From Prinia subflava (lineage: Eukaryota > Chordata > Aves > Passeriformes > Cisticolidae), in contig NC_086258.1 in the NCBI RefSeq assembly GCF_021018805.1, forward strand, positions 6,983,081 to 7,047,080: a DNA stretch of 64,000 nucleotides, written 5' to 3'. A model generated the notes under the pieces. The model was not told where the DNA came from, did not search any database, and saw nothing but the letters and a program-made list of their open reading frames with translations. Position numbers and translations under genes: made by a program. Position 1 is the first letter of the stretch, and each line of letters opens with the position of its first letter. Of this stretch, positions 36,501 to 50,245 are shown in pieces.

Positions 36501-39500
36501 GGGAAAATAAAAGTTAACCAATTTGATGTCAACGACAGCAGAGTGTTCTGTGCTGTCTCATAATAAAAGGGACATCAACACTTGGAGATAGCAGAGGCGC
36601 CAGATGATGTGGAAACAAACTGGCTTCAAACAAAAACCTGGCTTCCTTTTGTCGGGACAGAACTGGAGCAGATGCCCTCACTGTGGGGCCACAGAGCTTC
36701 CAGCACCCTCAGCCAGGGTCAGCCCTTTCGGGTCTTGCCCCACCAAGAGCAGCAACCCCAAAAACCACACGCAGGACTGTGCTCTGTCGGTGCCAGCCTG
36801 CTGCCACACTTCTGTGCCAGCTGACAGTGTCCACAGGGTTGGGATGTGTGGCGTGGGCAGTGGATGCAGAATGGATTGGATTGTTTCCAAAGGCTATTAT
36901 CTGAAAAAGACTTTGCTTTATGCTTGGGCCAATATGGTAAACTGCATCCAGTTAGCTCAGGGAAAGGTCAGACATATTTTAAAGCAAAGAAAGGCCATCT
37001 CTGGCAGGTGTATCCAATTCAGAGAGATATATTATCCCCAGAGGAACATGAGAAAAAAAATATCCTTATTTATTTTATTTCTGCATATTCCACTTAGAGT
37101 TACCCTGGTGCATTCATGATATGGAATTGAACAATGTTTTCAAGCAGAATCCAGCCAGTCTTTCCTAAAATGAGACATAGTTTGTCTAAACAGACAATCA
37201 CTTACTGGAATTTGCAGATCTAATTCCGTACTTCAGTATTTAAGGCCTCCAAAAAAAGTGACATCCATCTCCCCTCCTATAAAAAAAAAGAAAAAAAGAA
37301 AGATTTTCCTTCTATCTAGAGATTATTTAGTGCTCTGTTATTGACACTGCTTCTATTGAAAGATTTAAAGATAAAAATGCAGTGTATTCAAGTAGTGATC
37401 ATTTTTCATCGTCACTTAGTGACAGAACAGCCTGTAGTCAATTCCAACAGATTTATCTTTTCTGCTATTGATCCTGTGTGGGGCTGAGCTGTGCACAGGG
37501 ACTTTGCTGTGGTGCTTCAGAGCTGCAGCAAGAAATGCAAAAGAGAGGTGCCAAGCAGTCTTGTTTTCATTGTCAAGGTGTTTAATTATTTCCCTGTAAG
37601 TGCTGAGATGGGCTGCTAGAAGATAATTTGTGTATAGACACATGGCACTTCCTGATGGACAAAGGGAACAGCCCAGAAATGCTATTTCCCCATGCAGCTC
37701 AGACTACAAGGTGTTCCAGAGCTGGGTTCAAGATATTGGATGTAAATCAAAACTTCAGGTACCGGAGAGACAGATGTTTTGTGAAAAGTAGGAACTGCCA
37801 GTGAGGTCCCTAAAGCAAAACTCCCATGACCTCCCGTGGTGAAGATGCTCTTTTGTGCTCTCATGAGGATTCCCATCACATCATGGAGAGAGTCTTTCTG
37901 CTTTTTGAAGCCCAAGGAGAGTGGAAAGTATTATCCTGAGACTTTGGAGCACTCCAGCCTCCAAAGTTCCATGACCAATTTTTATACTTAAAACTCAGAA
38001 ATTAATTCTGGTCGCCTTCTGAGTCTAGAGTGAAGCTGAAGGGGAAAATAACAACAAAACATTTAGATGCAAGGTAAAACCTGCATCTTCTCAAACAGTT
38101 CAGTGCTGGATCCCAGACTCTTTACTATTTTAAACAGAGCCAGATTTCTATAATGCTCCTCTTCACTTAAGCCAAACACATCGGTAAATGCTGATACAGA
38201 GGCTGTGAATTTGATGGCTGAATAATGTTTGAATCCTTCAGAGACCAAGAAAGCTTTCTCCAGAAGCTGTCATGCAGCTCCTGATGGATCACCGCTCACA
38301 AACCATAAAGGCACTTAATGCTGGGAGCAGGCAGAACCAGATCTCCAGCTTCCTACAGAAGCTGCTGCTCTGGTATGGAGCTGAAAAGTGCTTTTGGGCT
38401 TATTTCCCTTACCATGACTGAAATGTGACCCAGACACCTTTAAAGTCCCTGTACATCAGGCGTAGTTTTTAAATATAAGCTGGAAAAGGGACACACAAAG
38501 AACTTAAGTGAATGAACAAACAATGGTTCCTCTGCCATTTGCAGCTTGTTCATCCTGCTGATGCCATTTATGCACAGTTCCCACTGTGACTTTGGGTCTG
38601 TTTTTTAGATATTTCCCACAGGGGTTAGGAAATGGAGACACAAGCACTGGCTTGAGCAAGGAGAGCTGTTCTAGTCCTTGTGGCTGTGGATACCCAGCAG
38701 ATTAATTCAGACAACAGCAAAACCCCCAGACATTGCAACTGCAGGAACTACATCAAGATGAAAATCACAGATTGTATTCTGGAGGCAGTGACTTAACCAA
38801 AGCCAAGCAAACTATAAAAATAAAACACATATACAGGTTCACCTCATGTATGGGCTTGACAATGTTCTAGCCTTTCTATCCCTTGTTAGCCATGAGCTTC
38901 TGAGGTTAATTTTCTAATCACTTCTGTGTTCTTCTACAGAGACCTAACCTTGCATTCCTCTGCACTTTGGCTGCCTTATCATTTCCTGATCCAAACCCTT
39001 TTGATTAATCATCTCTGAACAGGTTTATCAGTCTGTTCTGAAGCACACAGGAACATACATGTTCAGCAGATATTTCCTCCATAATTGCTACACTGTTTTG
39101 GAGAACTGTTCCAAACTGTGCCAGCTAACTCTTGCTATTTGCAGACATAGGAGATGGGATTCTAAGCCATAAGCATTTGCCAAGGTAGCTATATGGGTAT
39201 ACTAGCAAAAGGATATTTCTCCTACTGTATAGCTCATTCCTGCTCTTCAAATAAACTGTACGAGTAGAAAGACTTGCACTGCCTCAGCAGAAGGGTTTTG
39301 TTGATAGATAATTTCACCTCTTTCATTGCAAACCAATGTAGCAGTGATAATGCAGCTTTTGACCAGAGTGAGTTTCCTCCTCAGTATTCACAGCTGCCAG
39401 AGGAGGAATATGATCATTGTCTTAAAGAATAAAATGTGGCTTCATTTTGTTTCCCCCAAATAACCTGCACCTTAGATCCATTCTGAATTCTTTCTCTTGC

Positions 39501-42500
39501 AAGGCTTTCCCGCACAGAGAACAACATTAAACAAATTAGCAAATTACTCCCTCTGCAAGAGCCAGGTCATATTTCATCATTAGAGAAGGAGTCTGATTTT
39601 AGTTGGGTGAAAATAAATCCACAGTAACACCATTTGCTATCATTCATGTCTCAACATTTCCCCTCAAAATAGTTTCATTTTGTTATATTTAATGCTTCAG
39701 CATTACATCTTAAAATAATGCCAATAATTACAAATCTCACTGTTTTATTTTAGGCACTGTTCTCCTGAAGTGACAGAAGCACACAGATTGAAAATGTTGC
39801 TGAAAGATTGCTGGAAGAGAGGAAAAACACGTCCAAGCTTTGCCTAAGTGGTAAAAAGGAAAGAGATGCTCTTTGGACACAGGAGGAGATAAAAAAAGTT
39901 TGTAATCTTCGTCATTTGCTTAAAGGCTGAAGAGGATTTTGGGACAGCAAACGGAAGCACTGCAGTGTCGTGGGTTCGTGGTGCAATATTTTGGTCCTTG
40001 TGGGATGTTACACTGCAATATTGAAATGAAGGATCATCCTCTGAAGTCTGCAATCTGGTGCCCCTCTCTGGCTGTCATACCCAATTCTAGGCAGAAGAAA
40101 CCCAATAAGGGATATTGATCAAACTGTCTGATGTGTCAGTTAAAAAATAGCCCTTCATATGTAAATAAAAAACTATGCAGAGCGAAAAAGAAATAAATTC
40201 AAAACCCTCCTCTTCTTCAAGTTATTAAAGCTCTTTCTGTTGCTATACAATGAGAATCTTTGTATAAGTTTTATGAGCTCTATCACTGATCTATTCATTT
40301 TCTAATGCCTGAAAAATTACAGCTCTTCTGCCTATTGAATGAAAAAGCAAAGCCTTTTACAAGCCTATTAGGAAAACAATATTTACAACAAAGCACCAAG
40401 GAAAACTCTCCCATTAAATTTTACAGCAATTTCCTTGGAAGAGTCCTTTCCACTGAGAACAGCTGGACTTAATTGCAGATGAGCTGACTGAAGGAAGTAC
40501 ATCTGATTGCAGATGTAATAAAATTCATGCTTGACACCTTAATTTTTTAAAATATATATTGGCCACTATCAAATCACTGCATTTGCTGGTTTGCAGGCTG
40601 AATCTATCAAAGTTTTGGCAGGAGAATAGACAGGGAACGGAAAAGCTTGTGGAGGCCTTCAAAGCTTGGTGCTTTAGACACAGCTTTTTAATGCTATTGA
40701 TTCCTAACAATCAATATTTTTTTTCAATAAGAAGGTCTCATATTACCCCTTTTCCCAACCACCCTTCACAATGAACTTAGTTAGGATGAAAAAGCACTTA
40801 ATGGCTTTCTTTTGAGATTTTTTTTTCCATGTTCATTGCAGTCTCTTCTGCCTTACAAAGTTCACCTTGCTCAACCCTTCTGGTTGATGCTACATGGTTT
40901 TGGAGTGGTTGACCAGATGTTTTCCAGCCTAACAACCTGCCATGAGGTTAAGTTTTGACCCAGAAGAGCTAATTTCCTTCAAATAAAAGACATTGCAACC
41001 ACATCAACCTCTAGCCTTTAAGGTTATTTGCTTAGAATCTACCATAAAATCAAAGAGCTTGTTCTTATTCCTCATCTCTGTTGAAATTCTGCGGATAATT
41101 TAATTCTCAATGAGTTTCACCAACTAGGTTTTTAGGTACCTTTATACCATTAAATCTGAACCAAAGCATTTATTTCTGTTAGGAGTTTTTCACAGTGACT
41201 TTTCAAAAAAAAGAGAGAGTTGGTCATCTCCTGTTGTGCATCATGAGGGTGTGGAAACTGCTCAGAGAGAGAATGGGGGAGCAGGAACTCTCCTTGCTGC
41301 CACTTGAGATTGCCCAGGAACTGTTGCATTGCTGACTAATTGCAGGCAAATTGCTTCTGCTGGAATATATTGAGTGAACAGCAGCAGCAGTGCTTGCCTG
41401 GAGAGCAGAAAGTTTAACAAGGATGGAACAAACACTAAATGCTGCCTGAATCCTCCTGCAGTGGGGGTACATAACCCCTTCCCTCTTCAGTCTGTGACTG
41501 GGAGTGTGGGATCCCCCTCCCATTTGTCCAGTTCCATTTTCTGCTGCAGAAAGTATTGGGGTACTCCTCCAATTCTTTCCTGTCTCCTGACCTAACAGGA
41601 TTATTCCTGGATAGAAACATACATTTCTGTGAACGGAAAATAGTTTTATTTCATCCCTGTGTTGTGAGCTGAAGCTGATAATCAGGACTCATTACAAACA
41701 GAGGCTGCTTCTCATGCCTGGGGGCTTTTTGTTTGCAGAGTAACACTGCGTGGGCATCCCAACACTTCAAAACCAACCTGCTGCTCCTCAGGTACCTAGC
41801 ATGCCACTAATAAGAACTTCATGAATGTTGCAGAATCTATAATAAGAAACTTAATTTTTTTTAAAGGAGTAGCATTCACCGCTTGTTTCTGTAAGTGGCT
41901 GTTTAACCAGCCTTGCCAAACATTGCAGATGTACACACAACTGCATTTTAATCAACCACAAAAACACTCTGTAGCATAAATAGTTAGGCAGCTATGCCCA
42001 CAAGAGCACAGGTAAGTGGGCTAGTAAATATTTAATCAACTATTGTTGCATGGGATAGTAAACATGAATATTTAGTATAATATTTACTTACATTTATATC
42101 CCATGTTTAGAATAATATTATGTTTAAGGACAAGTATACATTCAGATGTTTGGTCTGGTAAGACTACTTGTAGACACCTGATTAGGCAAGTTATTTAAAT
42201 ACTGCCATGATGCAGGCAAGAAAGGAAAGGATGAGTTTATAAGATACAGACACAGGCACACAGCTTTATACATATTTTGTTTTCTTTATGGGGTAATTGC
42301 ACTGTGACAAATAAATACCATGTACACATCAGAATCTCTTTGCAAGGTGGTGGTTGTTGGGTTTTTAACATCAGCCTTGTCACCTGGCAGGGAATGACCT
42401 TGGGAGGCTGCATTACAAAATGCTGGACTGGCACGAGGGCAGTTTTCCAATGAACACAGCATGAAGTGCAAATATCACTCCCCCAAGGCACAGCCCCAAG

Positions 42501-43603
42501 CACAGACAGACCTCGTGCCTTTCTTAGAGAGTAAAATGCAGGGGTTGGTGATTCTTTAGAGATGTGCAGGATCCAATCACTCCAAAAGAAAAGACTCCTT
42601 ACCAAAAGCCCTGGGAATGCACCAGCTCCCTGGCAGGGCTGCAATTCATCCTCCATCAGGCTGGCTTTTGCCTCCATCCTGAAATAGAGGTGGCATCCAG
42701 CTTCACACATTAATATTTACTGCAGCTTGCAGTGCAGCAATAGTCCTATCTCAGAGCTGACTCTATTATAGAAAAGACCTGCATTATAGCAAGAGGTGGC
42801 CCTTTAGAGGGATTTGGGTTTTCTGCCTGATAACATATTCTGGACTACTCAGTCTCTATATACATTGAAAATTTCCTGTTACAGCCACCTTGTATTCATG
42901 ATGACAGACAGCCTTTCTCTTCAGCTGGGGCCTTCTGAAAGAGCTCCTTCAGGTCTTCTTTTATTTATGAACTAAATGAGACCTCTTGTAAAATATATAT
43001 CTGTAAGTGGATGTGCAGGCTTGGGTACTGGTTAGTGCCATTTATATTGGACCCCTGACCAAAGCCACGTCGTCAGCTTGACCAGAATATTTTGTGCCAA
43101 GGTAGAGAAGTCATCTGAGGACCAGTAAAGCAGTAAAAAGCATTTAATCACTATTTCATGGTCTTACAGATGGCCCATGTTATTCAGGACTGGTTTCACA
43201 ACCGTGACCTCAGCGAGATGTGGCGTGGCAGTGGGTCTGCTCTTAGGGGATACAAGTTGTCTGTTGTACAAACAACATTGTCACTGCTGATATCTCTGCC
43301 AGAAGGACCTGTGTGCAGCACTGGGGTTTGTTGCTTTTTTCCTTAGCATGCACTGCCTTTTTAGCAATATGCCTGCTGAATATTAACCACCCTAACGATC
43401 CCAGCGCAGCTCCACAGCTCTGCTGCTGCCTTTAGTTCTGGCTGAAGTGATTTTCTGCTTTTGTAGCAGTTTCAGTAGAGGGGCCAAGGACTGGCAGAAC
43501 TACAGCAGCTGAGCAACCTTCCTCCTCTTCACAGGCAGCTCACAGCCAGGCACCAGTGCTGACGCACAGGGCAAAGAGATGCTCTGTCCTCTCAGGCTTT
43601 TCT
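30521..43603. other. Intergenic, nothing recognised apart from simple repeats
   Basis: Thirteen kilobases between the MED27 promoter and a CR1 copy. I found no exon with family resemblance and no RNA gene. Simple sequences include (TTG)n at 33346-33362 and an A-rich run at 37280-37303. An imperfect inverted repeat is at 30927-30974. The AT-rich part at 32890-33110 could be conserved non-coding DNA, which only alignment would show. Confidence 0.4.
33346..33362. repeat. (TTG)n microsatellite
   Basis: About five TTG units. Confidence 0.85.
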
Positions 43604-43919
43604 GACAAGGGCATGTGGTGGTAGGACAAGGGGGAATGGCTTTAAACTGGAAGAGAGTGGGTTTAGATTAGATATTAGGAGGAAATTCTTCCCCATGAGG
43701 GTGGTGAGGCCCTGGCACAGGTTGCCCAGAGAAGCTGTGGCTGCCCCAGACCTGGAAGTGTCCAAGGCCAGGTTGGAGCAGCCTGGTTGAGTGGAAGATG
43801 TCCTTGCCCATGGCAGGGGGTTGGCATGAGATGATCTTTCAATTCGTCCTTTCAATTGATGATCTTTTGGGTTGGTTCCTTCCAACCCAAATCGCTCTGT
43901 GACCATGACTCTATGACTT
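43604..43919 (+). repeat. CR1 LINE 3' fragment
   Basis: CR1-sense blocks in order: aatggctttaaactggaaga, gattagatattaggaggaaa, ggcacaggttgcccagagaa, ccatggcagggggttgg and ccttccaacccaaatcgctc, ending in a ctatgact-type tail. A local duplication near 43836-43872 repeats gatgatctt and tttcaatt. Confidence 0.93.
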
Positions 43920-46900
43920 ACACACCCTCCTCTGGTCGCAGCTGGACTGGCTGATGTGGTGGCTGTGTTTGGGTGCCCCTCACTGCTCTCCCCTCTGTCT
44001 CCCAGCCTGGATGGGTCACTGGGGTGAGAGCATCCAGGGGAACTGACCCAGACAAGACCCTCCCGAAACAGGGGCTGCTCTCTCTCTGACCTGCTCCCCA
44101 CCTCTCTGCAGGCACACTTCATTTTTCATTGACTGCCTGGTAGCATTGTGCCTGACTTCATTGAGAGGCTTTTAAAATCTTCAGTTTTGCTATTAGTATT
44201 GATTAGCTTTGTCCTCTTAGCAGGCTATTCTTTTTTTTCCTGTGTGTGTCTCCTGCTTGTTGCATCATCAGGTTCTGTATTGCTCTTTAGGGTCCTTTCC
44301 ATGGATTTATAAGTGTGAATACAGCTGGGGACAGCTCTGGGAAGAGATGCTAATCTTCTGAACAACCCCCCTCCAGGCCATCTTTCAGTGTGTAGGAGAC
44401 AATTCAAAATGAGAAAGAGGACTAACAATCTGGTCATTGCATCTGGGCAAAAGGGAAAAAAAAAAGGAGAAGAAAAAGAGAAAAGAGGGAGAGTTGCACT
44501 TCTCAAGGGAGAGAATGAGTATTCAGTAACTTAGTGAGCCAATGCACCAACTTCATTCCTGCAGCCATGGGTTCTGAGCTTAAAAATACAGGAGTAGTAA
44601 TTAATAGTTTGCACTTACATAGCATTTTTGCAGATTAACCTCGCCACCAAAATTTCACCTAAATCTAAATGCAGCCATTTCTGGAGTGGAAAATAGTGGG
44701 AGTTTAATAATGCATAGAAACACCATGCAAGAAATCAAGTCAGGAATACTATACAGATATAAAAATGCAGGGACAACGTTCATAGTGAGAGAACTCAGCT
44801 ACTCAGGCTGAAATTGCTTTGTCCTGTCCAGCTAATAACCTGCCTTACAAAGCTGTTGCTGAATTGTTAAAATATTATAAGTAGATGTTACAAGTACACT
44901 TCAGTTCCATATCTCATCTCACAGCCAGCATCTCCCCGAGCATGGTGCCCCCAATCAAATCCCCCTGCACTAATCTGATATTTATTCTGAGGAAACAGAG
45001 CTTCTGAGCCACCCAAACAATGTTTTGCAGCACAGAAGGTTTCCATTGACATCTGTCCTCCAGCCACTGACCCAGCACTCGTGTAAGCTGTGAGAACAGC
45101 AAATATCACTTTGCAAGGTGGTGCGGGTGCAGCCCATTGATTAGGTGGCCTCATCCTCATCCTCTGGGAATGCATCCATTGCACAGTTTAGCTTGGATGT
45201 CAGAGAGGTACTGCAGGTGAGAGAGCTGCCTCAGAAACTGATGGTAGTTATTCTGCTTTCCCTATTGCTAGAAAGTCTTCTTTGCCATCTCTGTTCTTCA
45301 TTCGATGTCCCCAGTCCTCAGCATTGGTTGGGTTGGTTGCTTGTCCAATGGGAAGGGGATCAGGAGTCCTTTTTAGCCTCTTCCTTGGGTGCTTGTGCCT
45401 GGGGTTTGATGTTGAGCTGCCTCATCCCCGTGTGTTACTGCAGACCATGAGCTCTCCAGCAGCACACACCTCATCCCCTGCTGCGTGGAGAAGTCCTGTG
45501 ACATCTGGATCTGGAGATGTTGCTGATGTGCAGCGAGTTCAGCTCATGGAAGAGGGAGAAAATACTCCTTAGGGGGGTGTTCACTCATTAGCTGACCCCA
45601 GGTATTCCTTAATTGGACTCTGCTTCCCTCAAAATTCTCTCTTGAGGGTTGAGCTCTAATCAAATTAATTTGTCTCTTGGCCGGTGAGGAATAACAGTAA
45701 ATCTGAAGTCCCTGAAGGCGTATGGAAATTGGCCCACATGAACCATATTATTTTTAAATATGAAGGAGAAAACAGATTTGCAAGGGAAGTTTCATAGCTG
45801 GAAAAATAAGCTGTAACAGAGAGCACAGCAAAAGGGAGAAAGTAACCAGGAGAATACTGCAACACAGCTGGAACACAAGGTTTTGTCTGAGAAAAGCATT
45901 TTCTTTTATTTTACCAGAAAGGCACTTCACTCTGAAAATGAAATCCAGACAGGATGTTACTGAAGGTCCACATCTTATTTTCAATAAATGATGAACCTTC
46001 ATGTCCCATGAAATATGAAAGTATAAAGCTGCATTTCTATTATAGTCAGCAAAGGTAGGGGTTTTTTGTTCCCTTTTGTTTCAATATATTCATTATCAAA
46101 GGTGTAGTGCCCTTGAGAAGCTGAGACAGTTGCTTGTATTGCTGTGCAAGGAATTTGAGAGACTTGGTAAAGTTTTTATGAACAGTGATGCAGAGATGTG
46201 TGGTGTGTCTTTCAAGACCCCTGATCCATCCATCCCGAGCTGACACTTCCACTGTAAAGAGACATCCTTGTCAAAGCACTTACATATTGCATATACAATG
46301 AGATAGCCCTTCATTTCTAGCACACCAGTTGCAGGGGGTAGAATTTAAAGAAGAAAAGCTCCAGATCTCTTATTTCACATTCTTGTGGCTCCAAGCATGG
46401 AAATCACATTGCCAATAATGAAAGGTCAGTACCTCAATGCACAGTTCGTGAGAGGGCATGAAAATATTTTGGTGAAAAAGCAGCTGTTCTTCAGAATTTG
46501 CCAGTGTGCTACAAATCTGAGGGGTGTGGAGGGACAATGCTTGTTTGGGATGCAGGTTATCCCTGCACATCCTTTATTTTGTCCTGCAGTGTGGAGTGAC
46601 ACTGGAAAACAAACCCACCTGCATGTACCATGCCTGCAACAAAAAAGAGAGGGAAAACTATCTCAAATGGCTGCTTTCTGAAAGTCAGTAAGAAAAACAA
46701 GATACAGTTCAGCCCTTACATACACAACAATGGCCTTATGATTTGTCTGTGCCTTTTACATCTCTTACTTCCACTATGATTTTATTTTAATAACACTTTT
46801 CTACCTTCTCCCTGTCCTTTAGACACACTGGTTGCTATTTCATATAATATTTCCATTTTTTAATTTATATGATACCCTCATACAGGGTTCAAAATCAGGG

Positions 46901-47946
46901 AGAATTACTTATCTTCTCAAAAAGTAACAACAGTTGCTATTAACCAGATTTTGGTCTCTGCAGTGCCATTGGGAAAAGGTGGCTCGAGTGACTCCAGTTG
47001 TAACCCAGGAACTGAAGCAACCAGAAGTCATTGCCTAAATTGACAGGAGCCTTCTCCTCTGGCTGTGTATTTCCAAGGAAAGAGCAGGCACAGTCATGCT
47101 GGGTATTAAAGGAGATCCATTTTATGCCAGTTTTTGTCTGTGACAATCTCATCAGCAGCCATAGAAAATGATATGAAAAGTCTGAAGATGGATGTTAACA
47201 ATTCATTTCCTAAATTTCCATGGTTAATATAAACTTAATAACTTCCACGTCCTACCAGCTTGATTGTGCCTGCTGGAGTTCACTGCTTAAATAGTTCTCC
47301 CTGTAATGAAAATGTACCAGGGGCATCCTCTGGACCAGCTTGTTCACTGCCAGGAACTCGGATGATTTCCTAGAATGATGATTGAGGCAGGTTTTTTACA
47401 AATCCCTGCAAGTTCAGCTCCTGTGAAAAGAGTTTTCTGAGGAGCAACTCAGGGGCACAGCACGTTTGGAGGCAAGCAGGAGCTGAAGATTCCCCTCTGC
47501 CTCTATGGGAATGGTGCATTTCCCAAGGCATCTCTCAGAGCAGCAGGAATCCTGCACGACATCAGCTCAGTCTTACCCAGGGAGGCTCCAAAGGCTGCTC
47601 CAGCAGCTGGAAATCTTCAGAGGTGCTTTATAAATATGTGCAGGTGCCACATCCTGGTCCACCAAGGAATTTTCCTGCATCTGTTCCACAGAGAGATCTG
47701 TGCAAGTCTGAAGGTCACAGCTCGGAGAAGTCCTTGTGCTAAGTGACCTCAGCTGGCTGGGATGTGGTCCTGGGTAATGTCTAATGGGTTTCGGATGACT
47801 CAGGTTTTTCTCCTTTGTCCTTCCTTCTCCTTGCCCAGCATTTTGCTAGTTAGTGGTTGTGCAGCAACAGCTGCAAAGTACCCTTTAAAGGCAAATTATT
47901 ATTATTAACATCGCTTTGCCAAATTGGCACAAAGGAGTGAACAAGG
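43920..47946. other. Intergenic, nothing recognised
   Basis: Mixed unique sequence. The first 200 bp are GC-richer than the rest. A purine-rich run lies at about 44450-44492. No exon or RNA gene is supported. Confidence 0.4.
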
Positions 47947-48045
47947 AGTCACGGAGTGGTTTGTGTTGGGAAGGACCTTAATGATCATCCAATTCCATGG
48001 GCAGGAACACATTCTTCCAAGCATCATTCTTCCAAGCAGCCTGCT
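47947..48045 (-). repeat. CR1 3'-end fragment
   Basis: Contains 'gtcacggagtggtttgtgtt', 'gggaaggaccttaatgatca' and 'ccatgggcaggaacacattc', the complement of the CR1 end. It is followed by a small duplication of attcttccaagca. Confidence 0.8.
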
Positions 48046-48109
48046 CGCTGCATCCTCTAACAGAGCACTCATTTTTAACTCCACACGCCTTTTTTATCCC
48101 AGGAGAGGC

Positions 48110-48360
48110 TGACAGGCAGGAGCTGGGCTGGCTGCAGCCCCGGCCAGCCCCGCTCCGCTCCCCCGGCGCTGCAGGAGCGCCCAGGGAAAGCTGCGGGAGC
48201 GAGCGATGCTCTGCTATGTGGCAGCTCCGGAGGTGCCAAGCGAAGCTAATGCTCCAGAGCGATACTAGAGGGCACTGTAAACCTGGCAGTTTTTGCCTTC
48301 CGAATGGGACGAAGCAAAAAATTGAAGTGTTTGCTATTTGCGGTCGTCAAAGCTCTCCTG
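48110..48360. promoter_or_regulatory. Small CpG-rich patch with a CTCF-like motif
   Basis: About 250 bp of CpG-dense sequence stands alone in AT-rich intergenic DNA. At 48262-48274 it has atactagagggca, which fits the CTCF core (C/T)AG(A/G)(G/T)GGC and its flank. It may be an isolated regulatory element or the promoter of a non-coding transcript; no exon is recognised. Confidence 0.4.
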
Positions 48361-49119
48361 GTATTTAGTGCAAAATTAGTGCTAACCCCCGGCTCCTGAG
48401 CAAATTAATTTGTGGAATTACATTCTGCTGTCGTAGATCCCTCTTACAGTCCGGGGTTCTTATTCATTGCCAGGCCCTGAACTGTTGCATCCACTGCTGG
48501 AGGGGCTCCTCTCCCAGTAAATGGGCAGGCTTGGGGGAAAGGGGAGCAAAAATCATTATGAGAACTCAGCAACTTTTTTTTTTTTAAGCTATCACTTAGC
48601 AGTAATGCGTTCATTAATTGGCAGCCAGACCACTGCCTGGCTTCATTTAAAACCTGATGGTTTCCTTTCATTGTGGTAGCAAAGGTTTCATCCTGCAGCT
48701 TCCGTACATGCCAACATCATTTTTTTTCCGCGTGCCTGATTAAGGATGCACTCCTATCAGAGAGAAGGAGAGTTCCTGCACTGCGATAAAACAAAATTGT
48801 TTTTAAAAGAGTCTTTTAAAACATATTTAAAAATAGGAACATGTTACTCTAAATTAAACACTCCAATCAATGTGATCGATAGATTAATGGGTTTCAGTAC
48901 CTGTCTCCTCAGACAGTCCTCATACACCCATCACTGTAATTTATAATTCAGTGTTCAACTTAAATTAGTAAAATTTAAACTGAAACAACAACGGGCTGAC
49001 AAGTAAACAAGACTTCCCAATTTAAATGTAAAATGTTTACCCAATATGCAGAATCAAGCTCTCGGCTCTTGCAATATCACTGCCACACAAAATAAACACA
49101 GAGCCACAGGGAAAAAGAG
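48361..49119. other. Intergenic, nothing recognised
   Basis: AT-rich unique sequence, with a T run at about 48573-48585. No gene seen. Confidence 0.4.
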
Positions 49120-49400
49120 GAAAAGGCATCTTGAGAGGTCACCTAGTCCACCTCCTTCCCCCAGGGCAGGATCAACCCTACCTAAATTGGTCTTGACAAG
49201 AGAGTTTCTCTAACCTATTCATCCCTGGAGGTTTTAAAGGAAACTCCAGAGGCTCCTCAGATGGTCTATTCTGGGTGTCAGCTATTCTTATAGATGCAAC
49301 ATTTCCCCCAAAGTCTAACCCAAATTACTTTTACTGCAGTCTAATCCCACTAATTCTGTCTGTGAGCAACAGTTCATTACTTTTGTAGCATCCTTTATAT
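49120..49400 (-). repeat. Old CR1/L3-like fragment
   Basis: Blocks such as 'gagaggtcacctagtccacc', 'gggcaggatcaaccctacct' and 'ctaacctattcatccctgga' match the complement of old CR1 elements shared among birds and reptiles, with many differences. Confidence 0.75.
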
Positions 49401-49744
49401 TTGGGGAGATTTTAACTGTATCTTCATCAGCCTTAAGCAATGGAGGACAGTTCTTTTCCACTTGGGAGGTTTGTTTTCTAAACTGTTTTTTTCATTTTCT
49501 GTATTTCTCTGGAAGTCCGATGACAAAACTGCTCCTCCCCAACACTCAGCAGAGATGGGAGCAATGTACCACACCACACTCTCTTTATGTATAGCAGTGT
49601 CAGCTTTGCTTTGCTCACACCAGGGCACCACAGTTGGCTCAGGGTTCATTTCTAGCCCATGGTATTGTCCCTTTCTCTTAGAAATGCTGCCTGTGCAGCC
49701 ATTTCTGGACACACATTTCAATAGTTTCCATACATTCAGCTTTG

Positions 49745-50245
49745 CTCTCGACCCTGTAGAACATCAATCTCTTCTTTCCAGCCCGTTCCTTCAGTTTGAG
49801 ATTTTTGAATCTTTCTCTTGTTCTCTGAGAGCACTTACAGCCCCTCTCAGCTTGGTATTGTCAACAACTGCAATATGCCTCCTCCATATTCCACTACCCA
49901 AGTCACTAATGAAAACACTGAGTAATGCCAGAGCTGCACAGACCCCTCCAGCATCGTACTCAAGCCATCCTTCCACTTGGACAGCAAACAGCAAACAGTT
50001 TTCAGTGTGTTTCCAGCTGCTGTGGTACCTCACAGCATTTCTCCCCGTCCATATTCCCCCACCTCTCTCCTGGAACACGCCAGGAGTCAGAGTCAAAAGC
50101 CTGACTGCAGTCAAGCTGCAGCTCCTCCCCTCAGGGACCTGCTGCCCTGCCACAGGAAAATTAGATTGGTTTGACATGATTTATCCTTGACAAAACCACA
50201 GCTTGTGGGGCTACTGCATCCCTCATGCCAGTGCCATGGATCTAG
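49745..50245 (-). repeat. Old CR1/L3-like fragment, coding part
   Basis: Carries cagcttggtattgtcaacaa, caagtcactaatgaaaacac, gagtcaaaagcctgactgca and ttggtttgacatgatttatc. These follow the complement of the reverse-transcriptase C-terminal region of ancient CR1-type LINEs. It is probably the same insertion as 49120-49400. A plus-strand open frame of 242 codons here is the antisense of this repeat, not a gene. Confidence 0.8.

Noticed and set aside
40880..40965. Possible CR1 end (gttgaccagatgttttccag)
   Set aside because: Resemblance to the CR1 3' end is too weak and too short to call by eye.
49462..50190. 242-codon plus-strand open frame
   Set aside because: It overlaps an antisense old CR1 element whose sequence blocks are recognisable.
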